Assembly (NCBI GenBank): GCA_964425485.1
Contig: CAYRML010000014.1
Span: 1 to 24,332 of the forward strand
Source: CAYRML01 sp964425485
Lineage (GTDB): Bacteria; Bacillota; Dehalobacteriia; UBA4068
DNA: 24,332 bases
Direction of reading: 5' to 3'
Part shown: one piece after another, positions 1 to 7,611 of the stretch
Numbering within the stretch: position 1 is the stretch's first letter
How the letters are laid out: each line of letters opens with the position of its first letter
The notes under the pieces: generated by a model
What the model was told of the DNA's origin: nothing
The model's input: the letters and a program-made list of their open reading frames with translations, nothing else
The model's database searches: none
Position numbers and translations under genes: made by a program

Positions 1-152
1 ATATCAACATTGATTTTGCCCTCGGCCAAGGCAGTGAAGATATTACTGGCAATACCGGGCTCATCCGGCACATCAAAAATAGTAACTTTCAAAACATTAG
101 TATCATGAGCAACACCGCAAACAATCAGCTCTTTTTCCAATTCTTTATTCAT
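1..152 (-). CDS. Probable aspartate kinase beta subunit from an internal in-frame start (partial)
   Basis: Within the kinase gene, an AGGAGG (161-166) sits 8 nt upstream of an in-frame ATG (150-152), Met245 of the full protein. This is as good a ribosome binding site as any true gene start here. It falls at the linker between the catalytic domain and the ACT domains (…QEVCN-MNKELEKEL…). In Bacillus subtilis aspartokinase II the beta subunit is made in the same way, from an internal start near residue 246 of the same gene, and the enzyme is an alpha2beta2 tetramer. The position and ribosome binding site seen here match that arrangement. Actual use of the start is inferred. The product would be a regulatory ACT-domain polypeptide, here truncated by the window edge. 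Confidence 0.7.
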   Translation of the reverse strand, partial: MNKELEKELIVCGVAHDTNVLKVTIFDVPDEPGIASNIFTALAEGKINVD

Positions 153-884
153 ATTGCAAACCTCCTGCACTATAGTTCCCTCAGTATAATTAAAGCTGGA
201 CCGAACATGTAATTTGATATTATATTGTTTGGCAACTTCCACGCTACGCGGTTGCAGAACCAAAGCACCCATAGCGGCCATTTCCAGCATCTCATCATAA
301 GAAATTTGCTCCATTTTGCGCGCCTTTTTCACCACGCGCGGATCGGCGGTATAAACACCTTCCACATCGGTAAAAATCTCACAAATATCGGCATCCAAAG
401 CCACTGCCAAGGCCACCGCGCTGGTATCGGAACCACCGCGGCCCAAAGTATTGATATCGCCGATATTGTCCATACCCTGAAATCCGGCAACAACCACGAT
501 CTTGCCGGCATCCAGTTCTTTATGTACGCGCTCACAATCCATATAGCTGATTCTGGCTCTGGCAAAAACACCATCGGTATGAAAACCGGCTTGCGGCCCT
601 GTCAATGATACAGCATCATAACCCATATGGATCAAGGTCATAGACAAAAGAGCGATTGATTGCTGCTCGCCTGTGGCCAAAAGCATATCCATTTCCCGGC
701 GGGGCGGATTGCTGGCTAATTCTTTGGCTAAAGCAATAAGATCATCGGTGGTATCGCCCATTGCGGAGACCACAACCACGACTTTATTACCGGCAGCAGC
801 GGTTTCTGAGACTCTTTTGGCTACTCTCCTCATTTTTTCGGCATCAGCAACAGAGCTACCACCGAATTTTTGCACTATAATCAT
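1..884 (-). CDS. lysC: Aspartate kinase (alpha subunit), C-terminus cut by window edge
   Basis: Phosphorylates L-aspartate with ATP, the first step towards lysine, threonine and methionine. Translating from the ATG at 884 (strong GGAGGAG upstream at 891-897) gives MIIVQKFGGSSVADAEKMRR, the classic aspartokinase N-terminus with the KFGGSS motif. Further on come GDTTDDL, LATGEQQSIALL, TLGRGGSDTSAVALA and FTDVDGVYTADPR, all standard amino-acid-kinase motifs. From about residue 250 the first ACT regulatory domain begins (IVCGVAHDTNVLKVTI). About 294 codons are present; the family is usually about 400, so roughly the last 100 residues lie beyond position 1. It follows homoserine dehydrogenase with a 37-bp gap, so the two form a hom-lysC unit. 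An internal in-frame start inside this gene is listed separately. The family call is certain; the symbol lysC is chosen because of the internal start. Confidence 0.96.
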   Translation of the reverse strand, partial: MIIVQKFGGSSVADAEKMRRVAKRVSETAAAGNKVVVVVSAMGDTTDDLIALAKELASNPPRREMDMLLATGEQQSIALLSMTLIHMGYDAVSLTGPQAGFHTDGVFARARISYMDCERVHKELDAGKIVVVAGFQGMDNIGDINTLGRGGSDTSAVALAVALDADICEIFTDVEGVYTADPRVVKKARKMEQISYDEMLEMAAMGALVLQPRSVEVAKQYNIKLHVRSSFNYTEGTIVQEVCNMNKELEKELIVCGVAHDTNVLKVTIFDVPDEPGIASNIFTALAEGKINVD

Positions 885-921
885 GTAACGCTCCTCCAAA
901 ATTAAATATATGTTTTTGTTT

Positions 922-2241
922 TTATTCGTCAGCCACTCTGATGATATTAATAATGCCGGCAACACAATCTAATTTAGAGATCATATCCAGGGCTTTCATC
1001 ATATCGGCATGGCGCACTTCATGCGTAATCATGACAATCTCCGCCTGGTCATCAGAGATGCGTCTTTTCTGCATGACACTATCCAAACTGACATTTGCTC
1101 GTCCTAAGATATCAGTTATGGCCGCAAATACGCCAGAACGGTCATAGACCGCAATACGGACATAATATTTGCTGACGATATCATCAATGGATCTGACCTT
1201 TTTATTATCGAAGCAGCCGCAGCCCCAACGATTGGTGCAACCGTTGACTATATTCCTGGCGGCAGCAATCACATCACCGACAACGGCACTGGCAGTGGGC
1301 AAAGCACCGGCGCCACGGCCATAAAACATGGCTTTATCCAATGGAAACGCTTCCACAAAAATCGCATTGAAGGAATCGCGTACGGAAGCCAAGGGATGAG
1401 ACAAAGGAATCATCACAGGATGGACACGGGCCTCGATCTGGCCATCTTCTTCTTTGGTGATGCCCAGTATCTTGATAGCATAGCCAAATTCCTTGGCATA
1501 AGCCATATCCCAGTCAGTGATCTTGGTGATACCTTCCACATATACCATATCATATGTAACACGGCTGTTAAAAGCTATGGAAGCCAAAATAGCAACTTTT
1601 CTGGCCGCATCATAACCCTCTATATCATTGGTGGGATCGGCTTCCGCATAGCCCAGCGCCGTAGCTTCGGCTAAAGCATCGGCAAAAGTGCTGCCTTTTT
1701 CCTCCATGCTGGTGAGAATATAGTTGGTTGTGCCGTTTAATATACCCATGATCTTTTGGAATTTATTACAGGCCATAGATTCTTTGAGCGGCAAGATAAT
1801 AGGTATGGCTCCTGCGACACTGGCCTCAAAGAAGAGATCAACATGATTTTGGGCAGCTATATCCAAGAGCTCTCCGCCATGGGTGGCCATCAGATCTTTA
1901 TTGGCCGTGACGACACATTTGCCGGCCCTCAGCGCGGCGGCAATAGCTTCCCGCGGCATATTGATGCCACCCGCTACTTCTACCATCACATCAATATTCG
2001 GGTCATTAACTATATCATGCCAATCGGCGGTCACGGTAACATCTGTGGCCCCCAAATCAGCCAGAAATTTCTCCACTTTTTCAGTATTTCTGTCTGCCAC
2101 CCGTGCCAATTCGATATCCATAGCACGAGCCTTAATAATGTCGGCATTTTTTATAATGGCTGTAGCGGTGCCGCCTCCAATAGTACCCAACCCCAAAATA
2201 CCAACTCTGATTTTTCTTGATTTACAAGCATTTGCAGACAT
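922..2241 (-). CDS. hom: Homoserine dehydrogenase with C-terminal ACT domain
   Basis: Reduces aspartate semialdehyde to homoserine, the branch point towards threonine and methionine. From the ATG at 2241 the protein has 439 residues, normal for the three-domain form: a Rossmann NAD(P) site (GILGLGTIGGG, about residues 14-24), the catalytic domain with KDLMATHGGELL, EASVAGAIPII and GILNGTTNYIL, the GRGAGALPTASAVVGD motif, and a C-terminal ACT domain (IAVYDRSGVFAAITDIL). I chose 2241 over the longer in-frame ATG at 2277 because a GAGGGTG site lies just upstream of it and the extra 12 residues (MNNQIKEKEGVI) are not family-like. It is the first gene of a unit with aspartate kinase, and a sigma-A promoter lies upstream at 2281-2309. 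No T-box or riboswitch fits in the short leader. Confidence 0.95.
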   Translation of the reverse strand: MSANACKSRKIRVGILGLGTIGGGTATAIIKNADIIKARAMDIELARVADRNTEKVEKFLADLGATDVTVTADWHDIVNDPNIDVMVEVAGGINMPREAIAAALRAGKCVVTANKDLMATHGGELLDIAAQNHVDLFFEASVAGAIPIILPLKESMACNKFQKIMGILNGTTNYILTSMEEKGSTFADALAEATALGYAEADPTNDIEGYDAARKVAILASIAFNSRVTYDMVYVEGITKITDWDMAYAKEFGYAIKILGITKEEDGQIEARVHPVMIPLSHPLASVRDSFNAIFVEAFPLDKAMFYGRGAGALPTASAVVGDVIAAARNIVNGCTNRWGCGCFDNKKVRSIDDIVSKYYVRIAVYDRSGVFAAITDILGRANVSLDSVMQKRRISDDQAEIVMITHEVRHADMMKALDMISKLDCVAGIINIIRVADE

Positions 2242-2280
2242 GATAACACCCTCTTTTTCTTTTATTTGATTATTCATTAT

Positions 2281-2309
2281 AGTATAGCAAACTTTTTATT
2301 GAGAAGCAA
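2281..2309 (-). promoter_or_regulatory. Sigma-A-type promoter of hom-lysC
   Basis: On the minus strand TTGCTT (2304-2309) is followed after 17 nt by TATACT (2281-2286). It lies about 40 nt upstream of the hom start at 2241, so the leader is only about 30 nt long. Confidence 0.65.
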
Positions 2310-2329
2310 GGAAAGAAATGCAGTTAAAC

Positions 2330-2360
2330 AAAAGAAAAGCTGATTATAATCAGCTTTCTT
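2330..2360 (-). terminator. Rho-independent terminator after the sod-DUF255 unit
   Basis: A perfect 22-nt inverted repeat at 2336-2357 (AAAGCTGAT / ATCAGCTTT around TATA) is followed on the minus strand by TTCTTTTGTTT. It lies about 90 nt downstream of the DUF255 gene and just upstream of the hom promoter, so it isolates the two units. Confidence 0.75.
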
Positions 2361-2447
2361 TATATCAGAAAATGAATAATAATTATATTTATAATTATGA
2401 GTATTACAGTAAAGAATATTAAATTCTCTCCGCTTGCTGTGATGGTT

Positions 2448-4358
2448 TTAAAGCTCGTTTGTCGGAGGATGACAAATGCCATTTTCGCAAACATAATAGG
2501 TGGTTTTGCCATTTATAAGGGGATATTCACTACTGTTTGTAATACGAAAGACCCAGTCGGAGCGGATAAGAAGCTCAGACGGAGCCTCCGGCACGCAAAT
2601 AATCTTCTTCACCGGCAAGGAAGAAAAAAGATAAAAGCCATAGCCCATCGGATACGAGGAGGCCTCTCCGTTCATAAAACTGCGCTGTTCATGTTCGCAA
2701 TCCATAAACCGCTCGTTTTCAGTCAAAAGGCTAAGCCTGGACAAATTGTAGGCCATAACGGAATTGCCGGAAGGCATGGCGGCATCCCAGCTTTCCTTGG
2801 GCCGGGAAATCAGCTTTTCATTTTCCCTGCCGGAAAAGAAAAAGCCACCGTCTTCCTCATCCCAAAACAGATCTAATGATCTGTTCATAAGTTCAGCGGC
2901 GCGATCAAGGTAGACATCATCCAGCGATGCCTGATGCATTTGCATGAGCGCAAAAATCACAAAAGCATAATCATCAAGAAACCCCTTCCCTTGACGCCGG
3001 CCGTCGGTGACACCGACAAATAAATCAACTCCCTCGGCCAATTCACGCTCGATAAAATTTATCGCTTGGCAGGCCTTGGTCAGATACTCCTCGCTCTTAA
3101 GGATGCGTCCGGCCATAGCATAAGCGGCGGTCGCCAGCGCATTCCAGGAGGTCAGTTTTTTCTTATCCGTATGCGGGGGGATGCGAAGTTTACGATATTC
3201 ATATACCTTGGGAATAAGAGCATCAACTTCATCATCGGCTCCTGATGAGTGCAGCAAATTAGCTATGCTTTTGCCCTCAAAATTACCCCTGTCAGTTATG
3301 CCATAACGCTGACAAAAGCGATTGCCGTCAGTTTCGCCCAAAAGTTGCACCAGTTCCGCCGGTGTGAAAAGATAGAATTTTCCTTCGACCCCTTCAGAGT
3401 CCGCATCCTGAGCTGAATAAAAACCGCCATCTGGGGCCAGCAATTCTCTCTCAAGATATTGAAATATCCGCTCAACAACTACATGATAGAGCTTTTTACC
3501 TGTTTTTTCATAACCAAGCAAGTAAGCCATGGCCAGCAGAGCATTATCATAGAGCATTTTTTCAAAATGCGGCACCAACCAATAGCGGTCTGTTGAATAG
3601 CGAGAAAATCCCCCTCCTATATGGTCAAAGATACCTCCTCTGTACATGCTCTCCAGCGTTTTTTCCGCCATATGCGGGGCGGTGTCCAAAAGAAACATGA
3701 GATTATGCGGCGACGGAAACTTCGGCGCGCCGCCAAAACCGCCATATTCCCCATCGAAGCTTCTGCTGAACAAGCTAACCGCCTCCGTGATCAAATCGCT
3801 GCTAGCTTTAGCAGTTGTTTGAACATTTTTATTCATATTAGCTATTTTTTGGCTCAGCTGTTCGCCGCTTTGCAGAAGCGTATCTTTATCAGATTTCCAT
3901 AACTCCACTATCCCTTGCAGCAACTGTAAAAAGGCATCCTTAGGGAAATAAGTGCCGGCAAAAAAAGGATTGCCGTCCGCGCTCATAAAAATGCTCGTCG
4001 GCCAACCGCCACTGCCTGTCATAGCTTGACAGGCACGCATATATACACCGTCAATATCCGGCCTTTCCTCGCGGTCAACCTTGATCGAGATAAAGCTTTC
4101 GTTAAGCTTTTCAGCAACGGTTATATCCTCGAAGCTCTCATGCGCCATTACATGGCACCAATGGCAGGTAGAATAGCCGATAGAAAGAAAAATCGGTTTA
4201 TCTTCCTTGCGTGCTTTGTTAAAAGCCGCCTCACCCCATGGAAACCAATTCACAGGGTTATGAGCATGCTGAAGCAAGTATGGGCTTGTTTCCTGGCTAA
4301 GTTCATTTTTATATTCCAATATTATCACCCCGAAGTTATTATTGACCTGACAAGTCAA
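2448..4358 (-). CDS. DUF255 thioredoxin-fold protein (YyaL / SSP411 family)
   Basis: A cytosolic protein of 636 residues (family about 600-700). The N-terminal domain has the family signature SPYLLQHAHNPVNWFPWGEE-like start (about residues 25-44) and the thioredoxin-like CHWCH motif at 65-69 (GYSTCHWCHVMAHESF). The rest is an (alpha/alpha)6-barrel-like region with GGIFDHIGGGFSRYSTD, VPHFEKMLYDNALL, DADSEGVEG and TSWNALATAAYA, as in bacterial YyaL and mammalian SPATA20. Its substrate is unknown. The start is uncertain: ATG at 4358 has AAGGA 4-5 nt upstream, but TTG at 4319 (ILEYKNEL…) has GGGGTG upstream and better matches where family members begin. It directly follows superoxide dismutase (stop at 4361), so the two are probably translated together. 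Confidence 0.88.
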   Translation of the reverse strand: MTCQVNNNFGVIILEYKNELSQETSPYLLQHAHNPVNWFPWGEAAFNKARKEDKPIFLSIGYSTCHWCHVMAHESFEDITVAEKLNESFISIKVDREERPDIDGVYMRACQAMTGSGGWPTSIFMSADGNPFFAGTYFPKDAFLQLLQGIVELWKSDKDTLLQSGEQLSQKIANMNKNVQTTAKASSDLITEAVSLFSRSFDGEYGGFGGAPKFPSPHNLMFLLDTAPHMAEKTLESMYRGGIFDHIGGGFSRYSTDRYWLVPHFEKMLYDNALLAMAYLLGYEKTGKKLYHVVVERIFQYLERELLAPDGGFYSAQDADSEGVEGKFYLFTPAELVQLLGETDGNRFCQRYGITDRGNFEGKSIANLLHSSGADDEVDALIPKVYEYRKLRIPPHTDKKKLTSWNALATAAYAMAGRILKSEEYLTKACQAINFIERELAEGVDLFVGVTDGRRQGKGFLDDYAFVIFALMQMHQASLDDVYLDRAAELMNRSLDLFWDEEDGGFFFSGRENEKLISRPKESWDAAMPSGNSVMAYNLSRLSLLTENERFMDCEHEQRSFMNGEASSYPMGYGFYLFSSLPVKKIICVPEAPSELLIRSDWVFRITNSSEYPLINGKTTYYVCENGICHPPTNEL

Positions 4359-4360
4359 TT

Positions 4361-4990
4361 CTATCCTTTTTTACAGATAAGATAGCGTTCATTGGCTTTA
4401 AGCCAATTTACAACATGCCACCAATTCCCAATATATTCATCACGCTTATTATAGTTTTTCAGGTAATAGGCATGCTCCCAGACATCAATATTAAGAATCG
4501 GGCACAGCCCATCAGGCAGCGGTGTATCTTGATTAGGCGTAGTCATAATATTAAGATTGCCTCTGCCGTCACTTACTAACCAAGCATATCCTGAGCCAAA
4601 TACAGACATAGCCGCATCAGTAAATTTTTTACGGAAATTCTCAAAGCTGCCGAAGTTTTTATCTATGGCTTCCGCCAATGCTCCCAGCGGCCGCTTTGTT
4701 GATGACGGTGTCATACCCTGAAAATAAAAACGGTGATTATAGACACCGCCGGCATTGCGCCAAATAGGTAACCCCACATTCTCCGGCAGCTTGCCCGATA
4801 TAAGAATAAGCTGTTCCAAAGTCATTTTTTGCAGCCTGGAATGATCACGCAAGGCATTATTAAGATTGTGTATATATGTCTGAAGGTGTTTATCATGGTG
4901 CAAATACATGGTCTTTTCATCAATATATGGCTCCAAAGCATCATATTTGTAAGGTAACGGTTTGTTTTCAAACGGATAATGTTCCGACAT
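4361..4990 (-). CDS. sodA: Fe/Mn superoxide dismutase
   Basis: Converts superoxide to oxygen and hydrogen peroxide. The 209 residues match the family length. All four metal ligands can be placed: His31 (YLHHDKHLQTY), His86 (GGVYNHRFYF), Asp169 and His173 (DVWEHAYY). The active-site Gln appears to be Gln154 (TPNQDTPL) in the C-terminal domain, while the N-terminal position (AGG before VYNH) is Gly. That is the arrangement of Mn-type or cambialistic enzymes, so sodA is more fitting than sodB, although metal choice cannot be settled by sequence. A very strong AAAGGAGGGG site precedes the ATG. No signal peptide, so it is cytosolic. It is the first gene of a pair with the DUF255 protein. Confidence 0.94.
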   Translation of the reverse strand: MSEHYPFENKPLPYKYDALEPYIDEKTMYLHHDKHLQTYIHNLNNALRDHSRLQKMTLEQLILISGKLPENVGLPIWRNAGGVYNHRFYFQGMTPSSTKRPLGALAEAIDKNFGSFENFRKKFTDAAMSVFGSGYAWLVSDGRGNLNIMTTPNQDTPLPDGLCPILNIDVWEHAYYLKNYNKRDEYIGNWWHVVNWLKANERYLICKKG

Positions 4991-5190
4991 AGTAGTCCCC
5001 TCCTTTTTTACATCATATGCCCTTAATTGGCAAATGGCTTATACAAACAGCATGTCTATATGCACATCTTTTCCGGCATTAATTGATGCAAAAACCTAAA
5101 AAGGAGTATAAAAATATTTTATCAGAAATATAGTGAATATACCATATAACCATCTGTTTTTGCTTTTTCAGTTATATGAAAATCCCTTCG

Positions 5191-5219
5191 TTGACAATTT
5201 TTTATCATAATCCTATAAT
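5191..5219 (+). promoter_or_regulatory. Perfect consensus sigma-A promoter of the alcohol dehydrogenase
   Basis: TTGACA (5191-5196), a 17-nt spacer, then TATAAT (5214-5219). The predicted start leaves a leader of about 38 nt before the AGGAGGGAGAG site and ATG at 5264. A 9-bp inverted repeat (TATCATAAT at 5203-5211, ATTATGATA at 5239-5247) has one arm inside the promoter spacer and the other in the leader. It could be an operator, which would make sense for so strong a promoter. Confidence 0.85.
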
Positions 5220-5263
5220 AAATTTAAGAAATTAAATTATTATGATAGTAAGGAGGGAGAGTA

Positions 5264-6433
5264 ATGGATTTTCAATATCATGTACCAACAAGGATTATTT
5301 TTGGACCAGGCAAACTCAACGAGCTGCATGAGCAGCAATTTCCCGGGAAAAAAGCCTTGATCGTCATATCCGCCGGCCAATCGGCCAAGGCCAACGGTTA
5401 TCTGGCAAGGGTGCAAAAAGAACTTGATGAGGCAGGCATAAGTTATGCTATTTTTGATAAAGTTCAGTCAAATCCAATAGACCGCAATGTCATGGAAGGT
5501 GTGGCCTTAGCCAAAGCGGAAAAATGTGATTTTACTATCGGTTTGGGCGGAGGATCTTGCCTGGACACGGCCAAAGCCATCGCCTTTATGGTCCCTAATC
5601 AAGGGGATCTATGGGATTATATGGACAGCGGCAGTGGCAAAGGATTGCCGGCTACCAACCCGCCGCTGCCGATAGTAGCAATCAACACCACCTCCGGTAC
5701 CGGTTCGGAAGTCGGCCCCTGGTTTGTCACAAGTAAAGAGGCTACTTATGAAAAATTGGGCTTTGGCGGCCCCGAGCTGTTTCCGCTTTTCTCCATCGTG
5801 GATCCTGAGCTTATGTTGACCGTACCCCCCAACTTTACCGCATATCAAGGGTTTGATGTTCTTTTCCACGCTGTAGAAGGATATGTAGGTAAGGCGGCAT
5901 ATCCCATCAGCGAACTCTATTCCCTTAATGTAATAGAGCTGATATCCTCCTATCTGCCTATGGCCGTGGCCGACGGCAGTGATCTGGGGGCCAGGGAAAA
6001 AGTCGCGTTGGCCGATATTATGGCGGGCATGGTGGATGCCACGGCCGCCTGTACATCTGAACATTCCCTGCAACATGCACTTAGCGCTTATGCTCCCGCG
6101 CTTCCTCATGGGGCCGGACTAATCATGATTAGTAAAGCCTATTATCAGCATCTGGCAGAAAATCATGCCTGTGATGAAAAAATGATACAAATGGCCAAAG
6201 CAATGGGCAAAATTGACGCCACTAAAGCGATGGATTTCGTGACAACGCTGGATTGCCTGCAAGAAGCCTGCGGCGTATCCGACCTCAAAATGTCCGATTA
6301 TGGACTAAAAAAGGAAGATGCTCGCATCTATGCTGAAAATGCCCGCAATAATTGCGGCATCTTGTTCCAATTTGACCCCATAGAAATAAGCGATGATGAT
6401 TGTGTAACCATCTTAGAAAAATCATATAAATAG
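5264..6433 (+). CDS. Iron-containing alcohol dehydrogenase
   Basis: NAD(P)-dependent reductase/dehydrogenase of the type III (Fe-ADH) family, the family of butanol dehydrogenase, lactaldehyde reductase FucO and 1,3-propanediol dehydrogenase. The 389 residues are the family length. Visible are the nucleotide-binding IGLGGGSCLDTAKA (92-105), TTSGTGSE (142-149), and the iron ligands Asp198 and His202 (FDVLFHAVEGY), His267 (SEHSLQHAL) and His282 (PHG). The spacing between the last two is one residue longer than in FucO, through a small insertion. It probably reduces an aldehyde to an alcohol in fermentation; the substrate cannot be read from sequence. It is a single-gene unit between a perfect promoter and a terminator. 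Its base composition resembles the flanking housekeeping genes, unlike the AT-rich trio that follows. Confidence 0.93.
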   Translation: MDFQYHVPTRIIFGPGKLNELHEQQFPGKKALIVISAGQSAKANGYLARVQKELDEAGISYAIFDKVQSNPIDRNVMEGVALAKAEKCDFTIGLGGGSCLDTAKAIAFMVPNQGDLWDYMDSGSGKGLPATNPPLPIVAINTTSGTGSEVGPWFVTSKEATYEKLGFGGPELFPLFSIVDPELMLTVPPNFTAYQGFDVLFHAVEGYVGKAAYPISELYSLNVIELISSYLPMAVADGSDLGAREKVALADIMAGMVDATAACTSEHSLQHALSAYAPALPHGAGLIMISKAYYQHLAENHACDEKMIQMAKAMGKIDATKAMDFVTTLDCLQEACGVSDLKMSDYGLKKEDARIYAENARNNCGILFQFDPIEISDDDCVTILEKSYK

Positions 6434-6441
6434 AAATCAAA

Positions 6442-6480
6442 TAAAAATAGAGCTCCAGCACGGAGCTCTATTTTTATTTT
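6442..6480 (+). terminator. Rho-independent terminator of the alcohol dehydrogenase
   Basis: An 11-bp perfect stem, AATAGAGCTCC (6446-6456) and GGAGCTCTATT (6462-6472), around the loop AGCAC, followed by TTTTATTTTTTATTT. It begins 12 nt after the stop codon. Confidence 0.9.
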
Positions 6481-6630
6481 TTATTTGGAATTGTTCTCAT
6501 TAATGGAAAAATCTTTTTATTAATATTTTTTAAAGCCTTCCGTCTTTATGCATGAAGTAAAAAGTATAGAATCTGGCAATTTTGTCCATAATCATAATAT
6601 GCTAAATCAGCCTGATTTGAGGAGGTACTT

Positions 6631-7611
6631 ATGACAATCAGAATCGGCATACCCAGAGGCCTTTGGTTTTATGACTATTATCCTCTTTGGAAAACCTTTT
6701 ATGAGGAGCTGGGTGCGGAAGTCATTCTTTCCCAGCCTACTAACAAAACTACATTAGATTTGGGTGTAAAAAATACCGTTGATGAGGCTTGCTTGCCGGT
6801 AAAAATATTTCATGGGCATGTATTAGATCTCAAAGACAAGGTGGATTTAATTTTTCTACCCAAAATGATGAGTGTGTACCACAGGGAATATAATTGCCCT
6901 AAATTTTGTGGCCTGCCGGAGATGGCAATTCACTCTCTAAAAGATTTACCGCCGCTTATAGATATAGAAATAAATTTTAATAAATCTAGAAAAAATCTGC
7001 AAAAAACTGTCTATCAGTTTGGCAGCTATATAACAAAAAATAAATCTCAGATTGATCAAGCCTTTGAAAAAGCACTGGAGGCCTATGAGAACTATAAACG
7101 ACAACTTAAATCAGGCTATATCCCGATAAATGGTGAATTTAATAATTGCTCGAATAATTTATCTTCTGTAAATATTGTCGTTATGGGGCATCCCTATAAT
7201 ATTTACGATCAATACGGCTCCATGGATCTGATCAATAAACTACAAGCTTATCATGTAAATATTATCACACCCGAGATGATAGACTATAAAATTATCAACA
7301 AATATGCTAGTACTTTGGAAAAGAAAATGTTCTGGAGCTATGGCAGAAAGATTTTAGGCACGGCAATGCACTTGGCAAACAGTGGAAATATTGATGGAAT
7401 TGTTTATTTATCCTCCTTTGGATGTGGGATCGATTCTATTATTGAAGAATTATCAAAAAGAATCCTCGGAAAAAACAGCCGCATACCATATTTGTTATTA
7501 ACAATAGACGAACATAGCGGCGAAGTGGGAATTAATACTCGTTTAGAAGCTTTTATGGATATGATCGAATGGAGGAAAAACAATGAAAGTAACTTTTCCG
7601 CATTTAGGTAA
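6631..7611 (+). CDS. DUF2229-like CoA-enzyme activase-related protein
   Basis: First of three overlapping genes. A 326-residue soluble protein related to the "acyl-CoA dehydratase activase-related" (DUF2229) domain. It opens with IRIGIPRGLWFYDYYPLW, and it has conserved-looking cysteines at 54 (DEACLPVK), 89 and 93 (YNCPKFCG), and 265 (SSFGCGID), which could hold an iron-sulphur cluster. Its C-terminal block TIDEHSGEVGINTRLEAF closely resembles that of the next protein (IVDEMTGEAGFNTRLEAF), so the two are paralogues. Its exact reaction is unknown. In large fused relatives, DUF2229 is joined to ATPase domains and an HgdB-like domain; here the parts are separate genes. GAGGAGG lies 5 nt before the ATG. 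The gene is strikingly AT-rich compared with the preceding dehydrogenase. Confidence 0.82.
   Translation: MTIRIGIPRGLWFYDYYPLWKTFYEELGAEVILSQPTNKTTLDLGVKNTVDEACLPVKIFHGHVLDLKDKVDLIFLPKMMSVYHREYNCPKFCGLPEMAIHSLKDLPPLIDIEINFNKSRKNLQKTVYQFGSYITKNKSQIDQAFEKALEAYENYKRQLKSGYIPINGEFNNCSNNLSSVNIVVMGHPYNIYDQYGSMDLINKLQAYHVNIITPEMIDYKIINKYASTLEKKMFWSYGRKILGTAMHLANSGNIDGIVYLSSFGCGIDSIIEELSKRILGKNSRIPYLLLTIDEHSGEVGINTRLEAFMDMIEWRKNNESNFSAFR

Noticed and set aside
1396..2269. Several plus-strand reading frames of 90-150 codons opposite hom
   Set aside because: They are shadows of a clear homoserine dehydrogenase and have no ribosome binding sites or recognisable domains.
2242..2335. T-box or lysine riboswitch upstream of hom
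   Set aside because: The gap to the terminator is under 100 nt and the promoter leaves a leader of about 30 nt, too short for either.
2378..2398. AT-only inverted repeat (TAATTATA / TATAATTA) after the DUF255 gene
   Set aside because: Composed solely of A and T in an AT-rich spacer; the GC-containing palindrome next to it is the better terminator.
5076..5089. GCATTAATTGATGC near-palindrome upstream of sod as an operator
   Set aside because: Short, AT-rich and imperfect, with no convincing sod promoter beside it; too likely by chance.
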